Positions 18,272 to 29,557 of a DNA stretch of 64,000 bases are shown here, piece after piece (position 1 is the stretch's first letter; each line of letters begins with the position of its first letter). The position numbers and the translations under genes were made by a program. The notes beneath the pieces were generated by a model. That model made no database searches, had not been told where the DNA came from, and worked only from the letters and a program-made list of their open reading frames with translations. The stretch is from Gammaproteobacteria bacterium (GTDB taxonomy: Bacteria; Pseudomonadota; Gammaproteobacteria; HyVt-429): NCBI GenBank assembly GCA_013152415.1, contig JAADGI010000017.1, forward strand, positions 1 through 64,000, in the 5' to 3' direction.

Positions 18272-19417
18272 TCAATCTGCCTGACGACGCAAAAAGGCCG
18301 GTACATCCAGATACTCCATTTCTTCATCATCGAGAGCCCTTTCCACCACCTGGGCCTGTCCACTACGCCGATTGCGGATGACCGTTGGGGTATCCAGACT
18401 TTCAAAATCCCGCTGCCGCACTCCACCACTGATCACTTTGTAGTCGGGCTTCTTTTGGTGCCCCTGTTTGATGCCTGTAGCCACCATGGTGACTCGCATA
18501 TCGCCCTTCATGGCCGGGTCAATCACGGTACCAATGACCAAGGTGGGATCATCCGATGCAATCTCACGGATGGTATTACCCACATCTTCAAATTCACCGA
18601 TGGCCATATCCAAGCCCGCAGTGACGTTGACCAGAATGCCCTGTGCCCCGGAGATATTAACGTCTTCCAGTAACGGACTAAAGATGGCCGCACGGGTGGC
18701 ATCGGCGGCCCGAGACTCACCACTAGCGACTGCCGAGCCCATCATTGCCATCCCCATCTCCGACATCACCGTTCTCACATCGGCAAAATCCACATTGATC
18801 AGGCCCGGGCGAATAATCAGCTCGGCAATACCCTGAACCGCACCCTGCAAGACCTCGTTGGCCTTGCTAAAGGCATCCAATAAAGTAGCGCCCTTACCCA
18901 CCACACTGAGCAATTTTTCATTGGGGACCACGATCAGGGAATCCACCATTTCTGCCAACTCGTGCACTCCCTGATCCGCTGCAGCCATGCGCTTGTTACC
19001 CTCAAACGGAAACGGGCGGGTGACCACCGCCACCGTAAGGATATCCATCTCCTTGGCCAATTGCGCCACCACCGGCGCAGCACCGGTACCGGTACCGCCA
19101 CCCATCCCGGCGGTGATAAACACCATATCGGCACCGGTGAGCACCTCGGCAATTCGGTCACGATCTTCCAGGGCCGCCTGGCGACCAATAGTGGGATCAG
19201 CACCGGCACCCAAACCTTTAGTCAGACTCGCGCCCAACTGTAAAATAATCGGTGCCTGGGACCGATTCAGGGCCTGTGCGTCGGTATTGGCACTGATAAA
19301 ATCGACCCCTTCGATATTGGCAGCCATCATGTGATCGAGGGCATTACCACCGCCGCCGCCCACACCGATGACCTTGATTACCGCCTGCTGCCCATAGGTA
19401 TCCATTAACTCAAACAT
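18272..19417 (-). CDS. ftsZ: Cell division GTPase FtsZ
   Basis: The tubulin-like protein that forms the division ring. 381 residues. The GTP-binding signature GMGGGTGTGAAPV lies near residue 105, the T3 and T7 loops are intact (NVDFADVRTVM contains the synergy-loop Asp), and the extreme C-terminus (LDVPAFLRRQAD) is the conserved peptide that binds FtsA and ZipA. It follows ftsA after 135 nt, a gap long enough for a private promoter, which I could not define. lpxC comes next. Confidence 0.98.
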   Translation of the reverse strand: MFELMDTYGQQAVIKVIGVGGGGGNALDHMMAANIEGVDFISANTDAQALNRSQAPIILQLGASLTKGLGAGADPTIGRQAALEDRDRIAEVLTGADMVFITAGMGGGTGTGAAPVVAQLAKEMDILTVAVVTRPFPFEGNKRMAAADQGVHELAEMVDSLIVVPNEKLLSVVGKGATLLDAFSKANEVLQGAVQGIAELIIRPGLINVDFADVRTVMSEMGMAMMGSAVASGESRAADATRAAIFSPLLEDVNISGAQGILVNVTAGLDMAIGEFEDVGNTIREIASDDPTLVIGTVIDPAMKGDMRVTMVATGIKQGHQKKPDYKVISGGVRQRDFESLDTPTVIRNRRSGQAQVVERALDDEEMEYLDVPAFLRRQAD

Positions 19418-19552
19418 TGCGCTTCTCCTCTATGTGCTCGGATCGAACTTTGCCCGATAGTGGTTAAACAAAGTAGATTTTCCCGCTTTAATTTCTGCTC
19501 TATCTCTCTCACTGTCTGCCCCTCGCTGTGAAATAATTTCGTGTGTCACTGT

Positions 19553-20788
19553 TCAAAAATGCCCCTGGAACCAGCTTTTCATCTTACCGAACATCGCTGC
19601 CAGACCCGGGCCATCGTGATCGTCGTCATGACGGCTCAATCGATTCTGGTTACCAAAAAGAATCAAACCCACCCCGGTGGCATAGATAGGGCTATTCACC
19701 ACCTCTCGCAGCCCCCCCACATATTGGGGTAAGCCTAAGCGCACCGGCATATGGAATACTTCCTCGGCCAGGTCCACCATGCCCTCCATCTTGGCGCTAC
19801 CACCGGTTAACACCACGCCGGACCCCATCAGGTCTTCAAAACCACTGCGTCGCAGTTCGGCCAGAATCAATCCATACAACTCTTCGATACGAGGCTCGAT
19901 CACCTCCGCCAGGGTCTGGCGTGCCAAAGTACGTGGTGGCCGGTCACCCACACTCGGTGCCTCAATGGTTTCGTCGTGGGTAGCCAGTGCCGCCAGGGCA
20001 CAGCCGTATTTCTTTTTAATGTCTTCTGCAGACTGGGTCGGGGTACGCAAGGCCACGGCAATATCGTTGGTCACCTGATCACCGGCAATCGGGATCACTG
20101 CGGTATGGCGAATGGCACCATCTGTAAAGACCGCAATGTCTGTGGTACCACCACCAATATCCACTAAACACACACCCAACTCCTTTTCATCGTCTGTCAG
20201 AGTGGCTTCGCTGGAGGCCAGTTGTTCCAAAATAATGTCGTCCACCTCAAGACCGCAGCGACGTATGCATTTGATAATATTCTGGGCTGCACTCACCGCA
20301 CCGGTGACAATGTGAACCTTGGCCTCCATGCGCACTCCACTCATCCCAACCGGCTCGCGAATACCGTCTTGGCCATCAATAAGATATTCCTGGGGCAGAA
20401 TATGGAGCACCTTCTGGTCCATAGGGATAGCCAAGGCCCGCGCCGCCTCGATCACCCTCTCAACGTCACTTTGGCCTACCTCTTGATTGCGTATGGCCAC
20501 TACCCCATGGGAATTAAAGCTGCTGATATGGGCACCGGCAATGCCCGCATAGACTGAATAGATTTGGCAACCGGCCATCAACTCGGCCTCTTCCACTGCC
20601 CGCTGAATAGACTGCACGGTGGATTCGATGTTGGCCACCACACCTTTCTTCATGCCCCGGGCGGGATGGTGACCGACACCGATCACTTCGATATCACCGC
20701 TGGGAGAAACCTCACCGACGATAACCAACACCTTCGAAGTGCCAATATCCAGGCCCACAATCAATCGGTCGTCTACTCTCTTATTCAT
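19553..20788 (-). CDS. ftsA: Cell division protein FtsA
   Basis: The actin-like membrane tether of FtsZ. 411 residues with actin ATPase blocks: GLDIGTSKVLVIVGE at the start, CLVDIGGGTTDIAVF near residue 205 and VLTGGSAKMEGM near 335. The SHS2 (1C) domain lies between. The C-terminal amphipathic helix that binds membrane is present (MFGKMKSWFQGHF). It overlaps ftsQ by 8 nt, showing tight coupling within the cluster. Confidence 0.97.
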   Translation of the reverse strand: MNKRVDDRLIVGLDIGTSKVLVIVGEVSPSGDIEVIGVGHHPARGMKKGVVANIESTVQSIQRAVEEAELMAGCQIYSVYAGIAGAHISSFNSHGVVAIRNQEVGQSDVERVIEAARALAIPMDQKVLHILPQEYLIDGQDGIREPVGMSGVRMEAKVHIVTGAVSAAQNIIKCIRRCGLEVDDIILEQLASSEATLTDDEKELGVCLVDIGGGTTDIAVFTDGAIRHTAVIPIAGDQVTNDIAVALRTPTQSAEDIKKKYGCALAALATHDETIEAPSVGDRPPRTLARQTLAEVIEPRIEELYGLILAELRRSGFEDLMGSGVVLTGGSAKMEGMVDLAEEVFHMPVRLGLPQYVGGLREVVNSPIYATGVGLILFGNQNRLSRHDDDHDGPGLAAMFGKMKSWFQGHF

Positions 20789-21608
20789 TGAGATTGAATG
20801 TCCTGTTCACTATTGCAACCTGAGGCCGCGCACCGGCCTTCCAGGCAATGGCAAAACCATTCGGATATCTCAGGTCCACAGTATGAAGTCGGTCAGCGTG
20901 CTCCACTAAGCTGGCACTAAAAACCCGCACAAATCGACGTAGGTGTGCATCGAGTTGCTCTTTGCCCAACAACAATTTGAACCCAAGCTTGGACGTGCCT
21001 GGGTCAATCAGTGCCAACTTCGCCACCCAGGAACCACGTTCATTCTGAATCAAACTCATCACTTTAAGGCCCACTTCCCTTAGCACCGGTGTAATACGAC
21101 GTTGACGGTCCAGCAGCCTTGATTCACTGCCTGCCGGACCGTGCAGCCGGGGCAATGACGCCAAACCCTGATACCCTGGGAGATGCAATAGCTTGCCGCT
21201 ATGGGTCAACCACGCATCCTTATCCCAATGGGCCACCAAATGATGTTCGGTGTATTTCACATGCAGGGTTTGAGGCCACTGCCGGCGTATTGAAACCTTG
21301 TTCACCCAGGGTATTGTTCGTGCCGCGTCCTCCAGCTCTTTCAGATCCAGTGCGAAATAACTTCCGGTGACCTGTTTGCTCATTGCCCGCTCGAGTTGCT
21401 GTGGGCTGACATAGCGAAACTCACCCTCAAAAGTAACCCGCTTGACCGGGAATACCCCCGGCTGCAACATGTGATCGACCGCCAACACCAGCAATAGCAC
21501 TGCCACTACGACAACCCATAAACTTTGCCTATGGCGTCGCACCGATAAACGGGTTGACTCCGGTGGGCGAACCGGACCACCGATCACAATCGCACTAGTG
21601 GCGCTCAT
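20781..21608 (-). CDS. ftsQ: Cell division protein FtsQ
   Basis: A bitopic divisome protein linking FtsL/FtsB to the early ring. From the ATG at 21608 (MSATSAIVIGG) it has 275 residues, overlapping ddl by 14 nt; an upstream ATG at 21662 would add 18 less typical residues, so I prefer the shorter form. One membrane segment (about residues 32-52, LWVVVVAVLLLVLAVDHML) is followed by a POTRA domain (VKRVTFEGEFRYVSPQQLE) and the FtsQ beta domain. It forms the expected ddl-ftsQ-ftsA string. Confidence 0.93.
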   Translation of the reverse strand: MSATSAIVIGGPVRPPESTRLSVRRHRQSLWVVVVAVLLLVLAVDHMLQPGVFPVKRVTFEGEFRYVSPQQLERAMSKQVTGSYFALDLKELEDAARTIPWVNKVSIRRQWPQTLHVKYTEHHLVAHWDKDAWLTHSGKLLHLPGYQGLASLPRLHGPAGSESRLLDRQRRITPVLREVGLKVMSLIQNERGSWVAKLALIDPGTSKLGFKLLLGKEQLDAHLRRFVRVFSASLVEHADRLHTVDLRYPNGFAIAWKAGARPQVAIVNRTFNLNE

Positions 21609-22512
21609 CGCAGGTCTCCAGAATTGCCAGCACCAAGTCATCGAACTCATATCCCGCCGCACGTGCCGCCATCGGCACCAGACTATGGTCCGTCATGCCG
21701 GGGACGGTATTGACCTCAAGGAAAAAGGCCGTGCCATCAGTATCAAGCATAAAATCAACCCGCCCCCATCCCTGCCCGCCCACCGCCAGAAAGGCCTCCA
21801 TAGATTGGGCTCTAAGCACCTCCTCTTGGTCCTGGGGGAGTCCACTGGGACAATGGTACTGTGTGCTATCACTAAGATACTTGGCCTCGTAGTCGTAGAA
21901 ATCCCGATTGGTCTGCAGTCGAATCAGCGGCCACACCTGCTCACCCAGTATGGCGGCGGTATATTCCTCACCCTCTATGCAGCGCTCGATCAGGACCCAA
22001 TCATCGTATTGCGCTGCGGCCTGACAAGCTGTACCCAGGTCTGACGCCTTGTCGACCCTTGATACTCCAAGACTGGAGCCCCCCTGGTTAGGCTTAACAA
22101 ATACCGGTAATCCCAATTCACTTTCGATGGATAACAGGTCATCGTCCACACGCCACAACCGATACTCGGGTGTATTGATGCCCATGGCCTGCCAAAGGTG
22201 TTTGCAACGCAACTTGTCCATCGCCAGGGCGGACCCCAGCACGCCGCTACCGGTATAGGGCAAACCCGCGACTTCCAGTGCACCTTGTATGCTGCCGTCC
22301 TCACCCCAACCGCCGTGCAAGACGATAAAAACGCGATCGAAACGACCCGTGCTCAACTCATTTATAATGTTACGATTTGCATCCAATCCATGGGCATCCA
22401 CCTGCTTGCGCTGTAAGGCCTCTAACACCGCTTGGCCCCCCTTCAGGGAAACCTCACGCTCCCCGGACAATCCGCCCATGAGCACCGCCACCTTGCCGAA
22501 GCGCGCAGTCAT
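21595..22512 (-). CDS. ddl: D-alanine--D-alanine ligase
   Basis: An ATP-grasp enzyme that joins two D-alanines for the peptidoglycan stem peptide. 305 residues, the DdlB size. Typical blocks: VLMGGLSGEREVSL at the N-terminus, HGGWGEDGSIQGALE, PVFVKPNQGGSSLGVSRV, and the metal-binding end FFLEVNTVPGMTDHSLVPMA. It overlaps murB by 4 nt (ATGA) and ftsQ by 14 nt. Confidence 0.97.
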   Translation of the reverse strand: MTARFGKVAVLMGGLSGEREVSLKGGQAVLEALQRKQVDAHGLDANRNIINELSTGRFDRVFIVLHGGWGEDGSIQGALEVAGLPYTGSGVLGSALAMDKLRCKHLWQAMGINTPEYRLWRVDDDLLSIESELGLPVFVKPNQGGSSLGVSRVDKASDLGTACQAAAQYDDWVLIERCIEGEEYTAAILGEQVWPLIRLQTNRDFYDYEAKYLSDSTQYHCPSGLPQDQEEVLRAQSMEAFLAVGGQGWGRVDFMLDTDGTAFFLEVNTVPGMTDHSLVPMAARAAGYEFDDLVLAILETCDERH

Positions 22513-23429
22513 AACGCCTCCCCAATAACATGGACTTCTGTTTCCAACTGCACGCCATGGACACGCTGAACTTCAGCTTGCAAAAACCGGATAAGCGTTT
22601 CTATCTGGGTTGCGCTTGCGCCACCGGTATTGATAATAAAGTTGGCGTGAACATCAGACACACATGCAGCACCTTCACAATGCCCCTTAAGGCCGGCGGT
22701 CTCTATCAGCCGTGCTGCGTAATCTCCAGGTGGGTTACGAAATACCGAACCGGCATTGGCCAAACCAATAGGCTGACTCTCGCCCCGTTTACCCAGCAGG
22801 GTCTTAATCATGCCCCGGCCTTCCTCACTAGAGCCCTTATCCAACTGTAATACACCGGCCACAAACCATTGTTGCGCCGGGCCCTGCACACTGCGGTAAC
22901 CGACACTAAATTCAGTTGCGCTATAGGTATGAATCTGACCATGGCGGTCTATCATCTCCACCGCCGCAATATGCCGCCAGGTCTCGCCCCCAAAGGCCCC
23001 GGCATTCATGGCCAGAGCACCACCGAAACTACCCGGTATACCCGCCAAAAACTCTGCACCCCTCAATCCCTGCGCCACGCTACGGCGGGCCACCTTGGCA
23101 CTGGCCACACCGGCCTCAACCCTGAGGCGACCTTCACCCAAATAATCCATGCCTCCCAGACCTGGCGAAGTCGCTATAACCGTGCCCCGTATACCACCGT
23201 CCCGAACCAGCAAATTGCTTCCCAGACCCAACCAATAAAGTGATTCATCCTCGGGCAAAACGCTCATAAAGCGGCCAAGATCATCAATACCCGCAGGGCG
23301 GTAGTAGCAATCAGCCACACCACCCACTCGCCAACTGGTATGACGTACCATGGACTCAAACTGACGCAGGTCACCGTACAATTCGATTCCCTTAAACTCG
23401 GTATGAGGCATTTTGAGACTCATGTTCAT
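22509..23429 (-). CDS. murB: UDP-N-acetylenolpyruvoylglucosamine reductase
   Basis: A FAD- and NADPH-dependent reductase that forms UDP-MurNAc. 306 residues. The FAD-binding motif is split over [18 protein letters not shown] (about residue 70) and [20 protein letters not shown]; the catalytic serine lies in [15 protein letters not shown] (about 235) and the C-terminal Glu in [12 protein letters not shown]. The length and absence of an extra domain fit a type II-like compact MurB. Placed between murC and ddl, overlapping each by 4 nt. Confidence 0.95.
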   Translation of the reverse strand: MNMSLKMPHTEFKGIELYGDLRQFESMVRHTSWRVGGVADCYYRPAGIDDLGRFMSVLPEDESLYWLGLGSNLLVRDGGIRGTVIATSPGLGGMDYLGEGRLRVEAGVASAKVARRSVAQGLRGAEFLAGIPGSFGGALAMNAGAFGGETWRHIAAVEMIDRHGQIHTYSATEFSVGYRSVQGPAQQWFVAGVLQLDKGSSEEGRGMIKTLLGKRGESQPIGLANAGSVFRNPPGDYAARLIETAGLKGHCEGAACVSDVHANFIINTGGASATQIETLIRFLQAEVQRVHGVQLETEVHVIGEAL

Positions 23430-24814
23430 ACACCTGATCCCACTAACAGACCGGCGTGCTGACCAATATTTCCGGCACCCATGGTTAACACCACGTCTCC
23501 AGGACGCACAATGTCAGCCAACAATGTGGGGAGATCATCCATATCTTCTACAAAGATCGGTGTCACCCGGCCACGGGCACGTATGGATCGGCACAAGGCA
23601 CGGCCATCCGCGCCAGCAATGGGCGCTTCACCTGCGGCGTAGACCTCGGTAATCAACAACGGGTCCACATGACCCAGCACTTGACTAAAGTCGTCCATCA
23701 AATCCTGGGTTCGACTGTAGCGATGGGGTTGAAACACCGTCACCAAACGACGTTGCGGCCAGGCTTCACGCGTAGCCTCCAGGGTGGCCGCGATCTCACG
23801 AGGATGGTGGGCATAGTCATCCACTAAGGGCACCGCATCACCGTCCACCTGAAGATTGCCCAGGACCTCGAACCGCCGTCCGATACCTTGAAAAGTTTTC
23901 AATCCCTGTTGTATCGCCTGGTCATCCACGCCCAGAGTACGGGCAACGGCAATCGCCGCTAATGCATTAAGCACGTTGTGTTGTCCTGGCATGTTAAGAG
24001 TTAACTCGAGCAAACCTTCGTGTTCACTACTGGCCACTTTGAACTGCATCTGTAAACCCTGTTGCTCAATATCCACGGCGCGGCAATCCGCCCCTTCCTG
24101 AGTACCGTAGGTCAACACCGGTTTTCTAAGCTGCGGTAAAATATCTCTCACGACCGGGTCATCCACACACATGATCGCCAACCCATAGAAAGGCAAGTTA
24201 TGTAAAAAACTGATAAAGGTTTCTTTCAGAACCGCAAAATCACCACCGTAGGTCTGTAGATGGTCGGCATCAATATTGGTCACGATGGCTATCAACGGTT
24301 GTAGATGTAAGAATGACGCATCACTTTCATCCGCCTCCGCCACCAAATATTCTCCAGTACCCAGTCGGGCATTGGCCCCGGCGCTCTTTAATCGCCCACC
24401 GATAACAAAGGTTGGATCCAGACCCCCCGCCGCCAAAACACTCGCCACTAGACTGGTGGTGGTGGTCTTGCCATGGGTGCCGGCAATAGCAATACCTTTT
24501 TGGAAACGCATCAATTCACCCAACATCTCGGCACGCGGTATGATGGGAATTTTTTTCTCCCGTGCGGCAAGCACCTCGGGGTTATCTTCACTCACTGCAG
24601 TGGAGGTCACCACCACATCGCTACCCACAATCCACTCGGCATCGTGACCCATCTCCACCCGTGCACCCAGGGCACGCAACTGGGCAGTTGCAGCATTGTC
24701 AGCCAGGTCAGAACCCGATACTTGATAACCCAGGTTCACCAACACCTCGGCGATGCCACTCATACCGGCACCACCGATGCCGACAAAGTGGATATGTTTA
24801 ATATGTTCACGCAC
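23426..24814 (-). CDS. murC: UDP-N-acetylmuramate--L-alanine ligase
   Basis: The first Mur ligase, adding L-Ala to UDP-MurNAc. The ATP loop [16 protein letters not shown] (about residue 110), [14 protein letters not shown] and [12 protein letters not shown] are standard. I take the GTG at 24814 as start, because GGAGA lies just upstream, the frame then overlaps the murG stop by 8 nt, and the N-terminus ([19 protein letters not shown]) matches the family. An ATG at 24844 would add ten residues read from inside murG. About 462 residues. Confidence 0.95.
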   Translation of the reverse strand: MREHIKHIHFVGIGGAGMSGIAEVLVNLGYQVSGSDLADNAATAQLRALGARVEMGHDAEWIVGSDVVVTSTAVSEDNPEVLAAREKKIPIIPRAEMLGELMRFQKGIAIAGTHGKTTTTSLVASVLAAGGLDPTFVIGGRLKSAGANARLGTGEYLVAEADESDASFLHLQPLIAIVTNIDADHLQTYGGDFAVLKETFISFLHNLPFYGLAIMCVDDPVVRDILPQLRKPVLTYGTQEGADCRAVDIEQQGLQMQFKVASSEHEGLLELTLNMPGQHNVLNALAAIAVARTLGVDDQAIQQGLKTFQGIGRRFEVLGNLQVDGDAVPLVDDYAHHPREIAATLEATREAWPQRRLVTVFQPHRYSRTQDLMDDFSQVLGHVDPLLITEVYAAGEAPIAGADGRALCRSIRARGRVTPIFVEDMDDLPTLLADIVRPGDVVLTMGAGNIGQHAGLLVGSGV

Positions 24815-25889
24815 ACATGCTCTCCATGCAGGCTTGGGCCACATCAGCGGTGGCTTGTGGTTTTGATAAACTTAAGGCGCGTTGCCCAAAGCCCTGAAGC
24901 AAATCACGCCGGGCATGAAACTTACCTAGCCAATCAGCCAGGCGCTGTGGTGTCAGTTCATTCTCAGGCAACAACACGCCGGCCTGGTGTTCCGACAGAA
25001 ACCGCGCATTGGCCGTTTGGTGATCACTGATGGCGTGGGGATAGGGCACCAGCAAGGCGGTGACACCCATTGCGCTCAGCTCAGCCACAGTCATGGCACC
25101 CGCACGACACAACACCACATCGGCCCAGGCATAGGCCTTTGCCATATCGTCGATAAACTCACAGGGCACCACGTTGTCTATACCCGCGTCACGATAGGCC
25201 AGACTTGCGGCTTGCTGCTTACCACGGCCACATTGATGACGAACACTGGGGCGTTGCTCGGCCGTCAGGGCAGCCAATGCCAGCGGCACGATGTCATTAA
25301 ATACACGCGCCCCTTGACTGCCACCCACAACCAACAAATGCAAAGGTGCCTGGGCATCAGACTCAGCATTAACCTGTATACCCATACCGACGATATCGGC
25401 CCGCAATGGGTTGCCGATGTAAATACCCTGCTTGGGATTGATACCGACACTATGCGGAAATCCGGTCATGACGCGTTGCGCAAAGTGTGCAAGCCAGCGA
25501 TTGGTGAACCCTGCAACCGCGTTGGCCTCGTGTATGAGCAAGGGCTTCCTTAGCAACCACGCCGCAAGTCCACCCGGTCCGGCCACAAACCCCCCCATAC
25601 CCAGCAACGCGTCGGGGCGGCGACGTAAGATCACCAGGATGCTTTGCGTGAGTGCCACCGTCAGGCGCAACGGTGCCATCAACCATCCCCACCAACCCTT
25701 GCCACGCAGCCCACGGATACTGATCCACTCCATATCGAATCCCGCCTCAGGCACACTGTGGGCCTCAAAACCCCGCCGTGTACCCAACCACACCACCTCG
25801 ACCCCCTGCTCACGTAACACTTGCGCCACTGCAAGGGCGGGGAAGACATGACCGCCGGTACCGCCTGCCATCATCAGCAAGGTCCTCAT
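24807..25889 (-). CDS. murG: UDP-GlcNAc--lipid I N-acetylglucosaminyltransferase
   Basis: A GT28 peripheral membrane glycosyltransferase that converts lipid I to lipid II. 360 residues. The N-terminal glycine loop [16 protein letters not shown], the acceptor-site [17 protein letters not shown], the central [13 protein letters not shown] and the UDP-GlcNAc site [20 protein letters not shown] are all present. It overlaps ftsW by 4 nt (ATGA) and murC by 8 nt. Confidence 0.97.
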   Translation of the reverse strand: MRTLLMMAGGTGGHVFPALAVAQVLREQGVEVVWLGTRRGFEAHSVPEAGFDMEWISIRGLRGKGWWGWLMAPLRLTVALTQSILVILRRRPDALLGMGGFVAGPGGLAAWLLRKPLLIHEANAVAGFTNRWLAHFAQRVMTGFPHSVGINPKQGIYIGNPLRADIVGMGIQVNAESDAQAPLHLLVVGGSQGARVFNDIVPLALAALTAEQRPSVRHQCGRGKQQAASLAYRDAGIDNVVPCEFIDDMAKAYAWADVVLCRAGAMTVAELSAMGVTALLVPYPHAISDHQTANARFLSEHQAGVLLPENELTPQRLADWLGKFHARRDLLQGFGQRALSLSKPQATADVAQACMESMCA

Positions 25890-27049
25890 CGCCGACCCCC
25901 AGGCTTGGGCCGAGTCTCACGATCAACCGCCAAAAGCAGGCCCACCGCCATGCTGGTAGCCAACATGCTGCTACCGCCATAACTCATTAGGGGTAAGGTC
26001 AAACCTTTGGTAGGCAGTGCCCCGAGGTTGACCCCCATATTGATGAGGGCCTGAAAGCTGATGAACAGCCCCACCCCCTGAGCCAAACGGGCAGCAAAAA
26101 ATTGTCCGCTCGACTCGGCGCGGCGGGATATTGCCAGGGCCCGCCACATCAACATCCCAAATAAAGAGACAATGGTTAAGACGCCGACAAAACCCAACTC
26201 TTCGCCGATGACCGCCAGCAAAAAATCCGTATTGGCCGCAGGCAGGTAATAGAGTTTCTGCACACTGCCACCCAGGCCCACTCCCAGCCAATCACCACGG
26301 CCGAAGGCGATGAGTGCCTGGGTCAACTGAAAGCCGGAACCAAACGGGTCCTTCCAGGGATCAAGGAAGGTGACTACTCTCTCGACATGCTCGGGTGACA
26401 TGTTGATTAAAATGGCCATGGCCCCCACACCGGCGGCAACACACAAGCCAAGCTGCCAGATACGCACACCGGCCAGAAATAACATGGCACCGACGGTGAG
26501 ACACAACACCACCACACTACCAAAGTCAGGCTCCATGATGAGTAAGGCCCCGACCAAACCGACAACCACACCAATCATTAATATGCCCTGGGTAAATTGG
26601 GTCAATTGGTCTCGACGGCGAACGAGATAGCCTGCGGCATAAATAATGACAAACAACTTTGCGAATTCAGAGGGCTGTAGATTGACGGGGCCTATCTGAA
26701 ACCACCTGGAACTACCATTAATCTTGCCGCTCAGGCCCGGCACCAGCACCAGGGCCAACAAAATAATCCCGACGACAACAAGTAAGCCGCCGGTCCGTTG
26801 CCACCACACCAGCTTGACCTGGGACACCAGGTGCATCAGCACCAGACCCAGGGCGATATTCACTGCATGTCTCAACAAGTAATAGAAAGATCCCGCCAAC
26901 TTATCACCGGCCATGGCAATACCGGCTGAGTAAACCATCACCAAACCAAAACCCAGCAACACATAAACCACCGCCAACAACCAGGGGTCTTGCCGAGGCT
27001 CGTTGATGAGCCCCTGGGCACGCATGGCCTGTGCAGACAAGGCAGTCAT
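25886..27049 (-). CDS. ftsW: SEDS peptidoglycan glycosyltransferase FtsW
   Basis: The division-specific lipid II polymerase working with FtsI. About ten membrane segments run through the protein. Family motifs include NLQPSEFAKLFVIIYAAGYL, the extracytoplasmic loop LGVGLGGSVQKLYYLPAANTD, DFLLAVIGEELGFVG and the C-terminal LPLMSYGGSSML. I choose the ATG at 27049 (MTALSAQAMR), which overlaps the murD stop by 4 nt (ATGA); an upstream ATG at 27073 would add eight residues. 387 residues from the chosen start. Confidence 0.95.
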   Translation of the reverse strand: MTALSAQAMRAQGLINEPRQDPWLLAVVYVLLGFGLVMVYSAGIAMAGDKLAGSFYYLLRHAVNIALGLVLMHLVSQVKLVWWQRTGGLLVVVGIILLALVLVPGLSGKINGSSRWFQIGPVNLQPSEFAKLFVIIYAAGYLVRRRDQLTQFTQGILMIGVVVGLVGALLIMEPDFGSVVVLCLTVGAMLFLAGVRIWQLGLCVAAGVGAMAILINMSPEHVERVVTFLDPWKDPFGSGFQLTQALIAFGRGDWLGVGLGGSVQKLYYLPAANTDFLLAVIGEELGFVGVLTIVSLFGMLMWRALAISRRAESSGQFFAARLAQGVGLFISFQALINMGVNLGALPTKGLTLPLMSYGGSSMLATSMAVGLLLAVDRETRPKPGGRR

Positions 27050-28377
27050 TGGGCCCATTCCCTGACTGCACAAATGAATGCTTCGCCCCGATGCTGGTAG
27101 TCACGAAACATATCGAAGCTGGCACAGGCCGGTGACAACAACACCGTGTCGCCCGTTTGCGCCAGGCCAGCGGCCAAAGACACCGCCTGAGCCATATCTT
27201 TGGCCTCCACTATGGGTACCACATCACCCATGGCTGCAGCGATTTGTGGTGCATCCCGACCCATCAACACCACAGCACGGGCATGGTCAGCAACCGCGCC
27301 TCGCAGTGGAGTAAAATCTGCGCCCTTAGCATCACCCCCTGCGATCAACACCACCGGTGAACCCGCCCCTTTCAAGGCCGCAACCGTGGCCCCCACATTG
27401 GTACCCTTTGAATCATTGACCCAATGCACACCCTCGTGCTCCAGCACCCACTCACTACGATGGGCCAGCCCCTTAAAGCACCTCACTGCACGCACCATGG
27501 CATCTACCGGCACCTTCACCGCCTCTGCCAGGGCCATGGCCGCTAATACATTGGCCAAATTGTGACGCCCATTCAGGGGCACATCTGACACCGGCATGAG
27601 TTGTCGATCACCGCAGGCCAACCAGGCCTCCCCAGCGTGCTCAAGGATGCCGTAGTCAGAGGCCCTTTGCGGTGCCCGTAAAGTAAAAAATCGAGACTGT
27701 GGGTTGGTGGCTAACATCGCCCTGACCCGAGCATCATCTCGATTGCCGACGCAAAACCGTGCTTCGGCATAGACACTGGCCTTGGTCAGGGCATAGGCAT
27801 CCAAATCATCATAACGATCCATGTGATCAGCGCTGATATTGAGCACAGTGGCCACAGCGCAGGGTAAATAAGGCGTTAGTTCCAACTGAAAACTCGACAA
27901 CTCAAGGACATAGAGGTCGGGTTCGGGCTCGCGTAACAGGTCCAACACGGGCACACCAATATTGCCACCTACCGCAGTATTGAATCCTGCCTCTTTGCAC
28001 ATCGCTCCCACCAGCGCCGTCACCGTACTCTTGCCGTTAGATCCGGTAATCGCAATAACCGGAGAACTTATTGACTCCACAAACAAACCCACATCACCGA
28101 TCACATCGATATCGCGCTTTAATGCATCGGCAATGACAGGCTCATGCATGGAAACCCCAGGGCTAAGAACCAAAAGCCCTGGGTTTACAAACAATGCCGG
28201 CTGTAAACCACCACTGTGAATTTTTATATCCGGGCAGGTGCGCTCCAGGTCGCGCAACATGGGCGGGTGTTCACGGCTGTCGACAACGGTGACCTCAGTA
28301 CCTTGGGCATGCAGATAACGGGCGCAGGAAAAACCAGTTTGCCCCAAGCCGACGATCAGTGCCCTATCCACTTGCAT
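27046..28377 (-). CDS. murD: UDP-N-acetylmuramoylalanine--D-glutamate ligase
   Basis: Adds D-Glu to UDP-MurNAc-L-Ala. From the ATG at 28377 (MQVDRALIVGLGQTGFSCA) it has 443 residues, close to the E. coli enzyme, and is preceded by a GGGGGAG ribosome-binding site. A GTG at 28470 would lengthen it by 31 unlikely residues but would remove the 97-base gap to mraY. The ATP loop is AITGSNGKSTVTALVG, then SSFQLE, NISADHMDRY and the C-terminal LLSPACASFDMFRDYQHRG are diagnostic. Confidence 0.94.
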   Translation of the reverse strand: MQVDRALIVGLGQTGFSCARYLHAQGTEVTVVDSREHPPMLRDLERTCPDIKIHSGGLQPALFVNPGLLVLSPGVSMHEPVIADALKRDIDVIGDVGLFVESISSPVIAITGSNGKSTVTALVGAMCKEAGFNTAVGGNIGVPVLDLLREPEPDLYVLELSSFQLELTPYLPCAVATVLNISADHMDRYDDLDAYALTKASVYAEARFCVGNRDDARVRAMLATNPQSRFFTLRAPQRASDYGILEHAGEAWLACGDRQLMPVSDVPLNGRHNLANVLAAMALAEAVKVPVDAMVRAVRCFKGLAHRSEWVLEHEGVHWVNDSKGTNVGATVAALKGAGSPVVLIAGGDAKGADFTPLRGAVADHARAVVLMGRDAPQIAAAMGDVVPIVEAKDMAQAVSLAAGLAQTGDTVLLSPACASFDMFRDYQHRGEAFICAVREWAQ

Positions 28378-28474
28378 ACTCAACTCCCCCCGAGCCCCAT
28401 TGGCATCTATCCCTTCCGGCCATGGCTGCCTTGATGTTGCCGCATTGTCTGTCCATCTCTGCCAACTCACCCGA

Positions 28475-29557
28475 TCACCGTACCTTTAAGGTAGCCAAAC
28501 CGATGAGCACCAGGATCAAGGTGATGATCCAAAAGCGAACAATGACTCGAGGCTCTGGCCACCCCTTGAGCTCAAAGTGATGATGTAGCGGCGCCATGCG
28601 AAAGATGCGCTTACCCGTCAGTTTGTATGACAGGACTTGTAAGATTACAGACACGGTCTCCATAACAAACACACCACCCATAATGAACAATACAATCTCC
28701 TGGCGAACCACCACCGCCACAGCCCCAAGTGCCGCACCCAGGGCCAAGGCACCGATATCACCCATAAACACCTGGGCGGGATAGGCGTTAAACCAAAGGA
28801 ACCCAAGCCCTGCACCTGCGAGTGCCGCGCACACTACCAACACCTCACCGGCACCGGGGACATAGGGAATACCCAAGTAGTCTGAAAAGATAGAATGACC
28901 GGCAGCGTAAGCAAAAACCCCCAAGGCACCCGCAATCATCACCGTAGGCATCACCGCCAAGCCATCCAGACCATCAGTAAAATTGACTGCATTACTGGTG
29001 CCCACAATGACGAGATAGGTCAGCAAAATAAACCAGGGGCCCATGTCGATAGCCACCTCTTTAAAGAACGGTACAATCAACTGGGTCTCGGCAGGGGTCT
29101 GGGCACTCGTATAAAGGAATACCGCAACCGCAAACCCCACCACGCTTTGCCAAAAAAACTTTGCCCGGGCACCGATCCCACGCGGATCTTTATCAATGAG
29201 CTTGCGGTAATCATCCACCCATCCGATGACACCAAAGGCCAGACAAGTCAGTAGAACCACCCACACAAGTCGATTTGATAAATCAGCCCACAATAGGGTG
29301 GTAACAAGTACTGCTACCAGGATAAGCGCGCCACCCATGGTCGGGGTGCCCATTTTATCAAAATGGGTCGGGGGGCCATCTTCACGCACAGTCTGGCCAA
29401 TTTGACGATTACCCAACCTGCGAATCATGCCAGGACCCAACACCAGACAGATCGTTAACGCCGTCAACATGCTGCAGATGCCGCGAAACGTCAGATATCG
29501 AAAGACGTTGAGCTGCGTGTATTCACGCGCCAGGTAATCAAACAGGCTCAACAGCAT
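28475..29557 (-). CDS. mraY: Phospho-MurNAc-pentapeptide transferase MraY
   Basis: The integral membrane enzyme making lipid I from UDP-MurNAc-pentapeptide and undecaprenyl phosphate. 360 residues with about ten membrane segments. The family blocks [51 protein letters not shown] (catalytic aspartates) and [15 protein letters not shown] and [11 protein letters not shown] are present. It shares one base with the murF stop. Confidence 0.98.
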   Translation of the reverse strand: MLLSLFDYLAREYTQLNVFRYLTFRGICSMLTALTICLVLGPGMIRRLGNRQIGQTVREDGPPTHFDKMGTPTMGGALILVAVLVTTLLWADLSNRLVWVVLLTCLAFGVIGWVDDYRKLIDKDPRGIGARAKFFWQSVVGFAVAVFLYTSAQTPAETQLIVPFFKEVAIDMGPWFILLTYLVIVGTSNAVNFTDGLDGLAVMPTVMIAGALGVFAYAAGHSIFSDYLGIPYVPGAGEVLVVCAALAGAGLGFLWFNAYPAQVFMGDIGALALGAALGAVAVVVRQEIVLFIMGGVFVMETVSVILQVLSYKLTGKRIFRMAPLHHHFELKGWPEPRVIVRFWIITLILVLIGLATLKVR